Source: Herbinix sp.
Lineage (GTDB): Bacteria > Bacillota > Clostridia > Lachnospirales > Lachnospiraceae
DNA: 36,419 nucleotides
Assembly (NCBI GenBank): GCA_029239235.1
Contig: JAQZBD010000017.1
Coordinates: 1 to 36,419 of the forward strand
Direction: 5' to 3'
Shown: positions 33,299-36,419 of the stretch, one piece after another
Position numbering within the stretch: the stretch's first letter is position 1
Layout: every line of letters starts with the position of its first letter
Program-made: the position numbers and the translations under genes
Notes under the pieces: model-generated
The model's input: only the letters and a program-made list of their open reading frames with translations
What the model was told of the DNA's origin: nothing
Database searches by the model: none

Positions 33299-34162
33299 CT
33301 GGGAAACCCCAAGAACACGATTGAGATATTAAATAAATACAAGTTTGTATTCCAGAAAAAATTCGGACAAAACTTTCTGATTGATACACATGTATTGGAT
33401 AAGATTATAAAAGCGGCAGGCATAACAAAGGATGATTTTGTTTTGGAAATCGGGCCGGGTATCGGAACTCTGACCCAGTATCTTTGTGAAAATGCAAGAG
33501 AAGTTGCGGCGGTTGAGATTGACCGGATGCTGATCCCAATTTTAGAAGATACTTTATCGGAATATGATAATGTAACAGTAATAAATAAGGATATTCTAAA
33601 GCTGGATCTAAATGCCCTGGTAGAAGAGAAAAATAATGGAAAGCCAATAAAGGTTGTGGCTAATCTGCCTTATTATATCACTACTCCAATTATTATGGAT
33701 TTGTTTGAACGACATCTACCACTCAAAAATATTACGGTTATGGTTCAAAAAGAGGTTGCAGATCGTATGCAGGCGGCACCGGGAGGGAAAGATTACGGAG
33801 CCTTGTCTCTGGCAGTGCAATATTATGCAAAGCCATATATTGCGGCCAATGTTCCCCCAAACTGCTTTATGCCTAGACCTAATGTGGGCTCAGCGGTTAT
33901 AAGCCTTACCTTACATGAGAATCCTCCTGTACAGGTAAAAGATGAAAAATTACTCTTTCGGATGATTCGAGCGTCCTTTAATCAAAGAAGAAAAACCTTA
34001 GTGAATGGTCTAAACAATTCACTGGAGTTATCCTTTACAAAGGAAGAGATCGGAAAAGCGCTGGAACGTCTGGAGATATCGGAAAACATTAGAGGTGAAG
34101 CCTTGTCACTACAGCAGTTTGCAGCCCTGGCAGACGAGTTAACCACGGGCAGAGTAGGATGA
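33299..34162 (+). CDS. rsmA: 16S rRNA dimethyladenosine transferase, start codon missing
   Basis: RsmA (KsgA) dimethylates A1518 and A1519 of 16S rRNA. The enzyme motifs are intact: FQKKFGQNFL, LEIGPGIGTLTQYL, ANLPYYITTP and the C-terminal RASFNQRRKTL. The conserved N-terminus LGNPKNTIEILNKYKF is encoded from 33299, but between the in-frame stop at 33278 and the TTG at 33395 there is no ATG, GTG or TTG. The TTG at 33395 would lose FGQNFL, part of the SAM site. The sequence ATG-AAA-GTG-AA (33288) followed by CTG-GGA-AAC would be in frame with one extra base, so a single-base deletion is likely. I mark the CDS from CTG 33299. Real frameshift, unusual start or assembly error cannot be told apart here. 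Confidence 0.85.
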   Translation: MGNPKNTIEILNKYKFVFQKKFGQNFLIDTHVLDKIIKAAGITKDDFVLEIGPGIGTLTQYLCENAREVAAVEIDRMLIPILEDTLSEYDNVTVINKDILKLDLNALVEEKNNGKPIKVVANLPYYITTPIIMDLFERHLPLKNITVMVQKEVADRMQAAPGGKDYGALSLAVQYYAKPYIAANVPPNCFMPRPNVGSAVISLTLHENPPVQVKDEKLLFRMIRASFNQRRKTLVNGLNNSLELSFTKEEIGKALERLEISENIRGEALSLQQFAALADELTTGRVG

Positions 34163-34211
34163 TTTCCACATAAGACTGCTACTTTGTGGATTTCTCTCCG
34201 AAAAAACAGGC

Positions 34212-34254
34212 AAAGAAAAGATAAAAGAAAAGATAAAAGAAGAGATAAAAGAAG
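34212..34254 (+). repeat. 12-bp purine tandem repeat
   Basis: Three copies of AAAGAAAAGATA, the last with one change, start at 34212, 34224 and 34236, followed by a partial fourth. They lie just before the terminator of rsmA. Confidence 0.8.
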
Positions 34255-34302
34255 GTCTTTCGGGATTGTAGTAGGAGTGCAACCCGTTAAGACCTTTTCT
34301 GT
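34252..34302 (+). terminator. Terminator after rsmA
   Basis: AAGGTCTT (34252-34259) pairs with AAGACCTT (34289-34296), with an inner CGGG/CCCG helix, followed by TTTTCTGTT. Confidence 0.75.
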
Positions 34303-34350
34303 TATTAATAATTGAACATAATATATAGATTTGCCACAAAACATCACATT

Positions 34351-34560
34351 TTAATTAACTGAGGAAGTAGTCAGATATTTCTGAGTATAGGGGCATGCCT
34401 CTATACATTTTCCACACAGAGTGATTTTTTTGTTCAAGGTATTTGCTTCTATTTCTCTTGCCTTAAGGCGGCGAGCCATTGCATTAAAGATAACATCCCG
34501 ATCAGAATCAGGAGCTCACTCTTTACCTTGAATCGCATAAGAGAAAGTTTTCAAATCTAT
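34351..34560 (-). pseudogene. Remnant of a 4Fe-4S ferredoxin-type protein
   Basis: Read on the minus strand this segment encodes the tail of an iron-sulfur protein: a stretch ending LKTFSYAIQGKE, a TGA (34516-34518), then APDSDRDVIFNAMARRLKA and LCGKCIEACPYTQKYL, stopping at TAA 34351-34353. CxxCxxxCP followed by YTQ is typical of 4Fe-4S centres of queuosine-reductase-like proteins. Upstream, 34561-34642 has no recognisable start or continuation, so the 5' part is lost. It is too short and broken to be functional. Confidence 0.6.
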
Positions 34561-34642
34561 CAAATTATTACAGAGGAATATTGCTGCATATAAGAGAATA
34601 TATTTAATAGAATTACGAAACGATCCGATTTGGAAAAGTTAT

Positions 34643-35950
34643 ATGTACCAATATGAGAATGGCGTGAAGAGGAGAAATGTGGGATATGCCAGGATCGAGG
34701 GAAAGAATGGACAATTAAAGATTACCTTACATATGCAATTGCTAGGTCAATTAGACAGCATATTCCCCACCTATTTGATCCAAAGGGACAAACATAATAT
34801 GGAGTTAATCTATCTGGGAGATTCGGTATTAAAGGGTCAGATGCTGGATAGTAAACTCACTGCGGATGAAAATAATATCATGAATTCAGGCTACAGCCTT
34901 ACGGATATGGGTGGGCTTCTTATATTTTTAAACGAAAATGTGTTCTTTGCTACGGAGTGGGATGATACTCCGATTGTTGCGAAAGAGGTGATGGCTGCCT
35001 TAAAACCGAAAAGTCCGTCCGGGAGTTTGGCAGAGCGAAAGGCGGAAAAGCGATCCCCAGAGGGAACCTCTATCCAAGCAGCGAAGACGGAAACGAAGGA
35101 AGTTTTCGAAGAAAAGCCTAAGATTGTTCAGACCCATACTGAAATCCGGGAAAATAACCTTGAGATAGAAGATTCAATCAGTGGATTAACAATAGAAGAG
35201 CAACTTGCAATTCCAAAGTATCAGTTGCCCAGAGGCTGGAAGACCGTTGAGCGACTGTATAAGCCTTCGCAGAGTACGGTCGAAAAGGAAGTTTTTCCTT
35301 CAGAGTTCTTTAATATACCGGAGATGTCACCGACTCAGGATATTTCCGAATTATTTTTCCAACCCCAAAATGAAGATGTAGGTAATGAGCAGGATGGACG
35401 GGAAGAGTATACCGAAGATCAGAATCAATCAGAATTTGAACAAAATAATGACTTATCAGAGAGAGAAGAGACAGATGAATCCCAGATCTCCGATCAAATG
35501 CCGGATCAAATAGAATGGGAGGCTGCCAGGGACGGGAGTTCAGAGTCAGAGCAGCAAGAGCAATTGTCACAGCAGGAGCACCCGACAGCAAAATATTTCT
35601 TCGAACATTTTACACGCATATATCCTTTTGAGGATAATGAAATTATTTTCTGCGTGAAGATGGAGCCAAAGGATATTGGTATGCTTCCGAAAGAGACCTG
35701 GAGTCTTAGTAATAACAGCTTTCTAATGCATGGTTTTTATTGCTATCATCACTTAATCTTTGCAAAAAGAAAAGACAGATACGGCAGCCAGTACATAATA
35801 GGCATTCCGGGAATTTATCATGAACGAGAGCGCTTCATGGCTAAAATGTTCGGGTTTGAAAGTTTCAAATCCATTCGCCGGAGAGAACTCCAGCAGGGTG
35901 ATTTCGGATACTGGTATCTACCAATTGATTTTAACAGTCAAATGGATTAA
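34643..35950 (+). CDS. Uncharacterised acidic, low-complexity-linked protein
   Basis: A 435-residue soluble protein I do not recognise. Three parts are visible. Residues 1-120 form a beta-rich domain (YENGVKRRNVGYARIEG..., LLIFLNENVFFATEWDD). About 120-320 is a linker rich in Glu, Gln, Ser and Asp, probably disordered. About 320-435 is a second folded domain (TAKYFFEHFTRIYPFED, YCYHHLIFAKRKD, GIPGIYHERERFMAKMFGF). There is no signal peptide or membrane segment. The layout resembles conserved hypothetical proteins of Lachnospiraceae. A weak GGAAAAG precedes the ATG. Its 3' end overlaps the convergent GNAT gene by 20 bp. Confidence 0.75.
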   Translation: MYQYENGVKRRNVGYARIEGKNGQLKITLHMQLLGQLDSIFPTYLIQRDKHNMELIYLGDSVLKGQMLDSKLTADENNIMNSGYSLTDMGGLLIFLNENVFFATEWDDTPIVAKEVMAALKPKSPSGSLAERKAEKRSPEGTSIQAAKTETKEVFEEKPKIVQTHTEIRENNLEIEDSISGLTIEEQLAIPKYQLPRGWKTVERLYKPSQSTVEKEVFPSEFFNIPEMSPTQDISELFFQPQNEDVGNEQDGREEYTEDQNQSEFEQNNDLSEREETDESQISDQMPDQIEWEAARDGSSESEQQEQLSQQEHPTAKYFFEHFTRIYPFEDNEIIFCVKMEPKDIGMLPKETWSLSNNSFLMHGFYCYHHLIFAKRKDRYGSQYIIGIPGIYHERERFMAKMFGFESFKSIRRRELQQGDFGYWYLPIDFNSQMD

Positions 35951-36419
35951 GGAGCACATATCGCAAGTGATCCCTCCAGGTTCCATGAATACGTGCATAG
36001 GATCTGGCTAAACCCTCTTGTTGAAACTGAAGCTTTTCAATTACATGCCGGGAGACTTCGTTTTCCGGCATAATATATGCCTCAACTCGGTGTAAATGGA
36101 GATCCTCAAATATCACATCAAGTCCTTTCCCGATACTTTCAAAGGCAAAGCCCTGGTGTTGGTATTTATGACTGATTTTATAACCAAGGGTACAGCTTTG
36201 ATAGGGTTCACGGAGAAAATTTTGAAAACATACACAACCTACAATCTCCTCGGGATTATTTTTTGAAAATGCCCAAAGGCGAATAAGCTTTCCTTCTGTC
36301 ATATGATTATACTCGGCAGTGAGGGAAGCTTTTTGATAGGAAAGAGTGTAGAAATTCACACCGCGTGCCGGCTCCCAGGGTTCAAAAGTATCCCTGTTTT
36401 CCTCATAGAAGGACAAGAC
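35931..36419 (-). CDS. GNAT (RimJ/RimL-type) acetyltransferase, cut by window end
   Basis: At least 162 residues of a GNAT acetyltransferase. The acetyl-CoA loop is represented by LGYKISHKYQHQGFAFESIGKGL and the RimL-like tail by RVEAYIMPENEVSRHVIEKLQF, LARSYARIHGTWRDHLRY. The frame stays open to base 36419, reading VLSFYEENRDTFEPWEP at the edge, so the start is outside the window. The family acetylates protein N-termini or small amines; the substrate is unknown. Confidence 0.82.
   Translation of the reverse strand, partial: VLSFYEENRDTFEPWEPARGVNFYTLSYQKASLTAEYNHMTEGKLIRLWAFSKNNPEEIVGCVCFQNFLREPYQSCTLGYKISHKYQHQGFAFESIGKGLDVIFEDLHLHRVEAYIMPENEVSRHVIEKLQFQQEGLARSYARIHGTWRDHLRYVLLNPFDC

Noticed and set aside
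33250-33300. Phase-variable switch: copy number of the 17-bp repeat setting the rsmA frame
   Set aside because: Every copy's ATG reads into the next copy's TGA or stays out of frame, so adding copies would not restore the frame.
34576-34604. Sigma-E promoter before the acidic orphan gene (GAATATT, 14 bp, AATATATT)
   Set aside because: The -10 matches only 5 of 8 in very AT-rich DNA; chance occurrence is likely.

Overview
The window looks like chromosomal DNA of an AT-rich, spore-forming clostridium, most likely a Lachnospiraceae member of the Lachnoclostridium/Anaerocolumna type. That is an inference from protein style, from the sporulation genes spmA and spmB, from AbrB, from a LytTR/DUF3021 pair and from strong GGAGG ribosome sites. 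No rRNA, tRNA, CRISPR array or intact insertion sequence was seen.

Layout. (1) 0.2-3.7 kb: a VTC-domain protein, a DUF4956 membrane protein and a Cthe_2159-like beta-helix lipoprotein form an envelope operon behind a direct-repeat operator. (2) 3.8-8.0 kb: a small zinc-ribbon protein, an arylsulfotransferase-like protein (minus strand) and a divergent OmpR-type two-component system. (3) 8.0-15.7 kb: the Firmicute housekeeping block yaaO - kinase - yaaR - holB - ricT - trmN6 - rsmI - TPR protein - abrB. Compared with the Bacillus subtilis order, the kinase slot holds a guanylate-kinase-like protein instead of tmk, and darA, yabA and yazA are absent. (4) 16.0-24.3 kb: spmA and spmB, normally adjacent, are separated by about 7 kb carrying an AraC regulator, fucI, a fuculo/rhamnulokinase and a protein that fuses an AraC regulator to a siderophore-binding lipoprotein. 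(5) 24.4-29.0 kb: an AAA-ATPase/DUF4143 pseudogene, the AmmeMemoRadiSam pair and an HTH-Uma2 nuclease-fold protein. (6) 29.1-32.1 kb: a LytTR/DUF3021/ABC transporter operon (minus) and a 52-residue orphan small protein. (7) 32.3-34.2 kb: tatD and rsmA, which continue the Bacillus-like order. (8) 34.3-36.4 kb: a decayed 4Fe-4S protein remnant, an acidic orphan protein and a GNAT acetyltransferase cut by the window end.

The housekeeping genes therefore form a conserved chassis (yaaO...abrB // tatD-rsmA) with about 16 kb of variable cargo between its halves. The most unusual observations are: a pair of structured repeats with compensating base changes, upstream of yaaR and tatD; a ladder of about nine mini-hairpin units in the fucI leader; the AraC-lipoprotein fusion with an intact internal ribosome site and signal peptide; sigma-E-like promoters in front of both separated spm genes; repeats phased at multiples of 22 bp upstream of the LytTR operon; and an rsmA gene without an in-frame canonical start codon. 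All calls come from reading the sequence; no database search was run.
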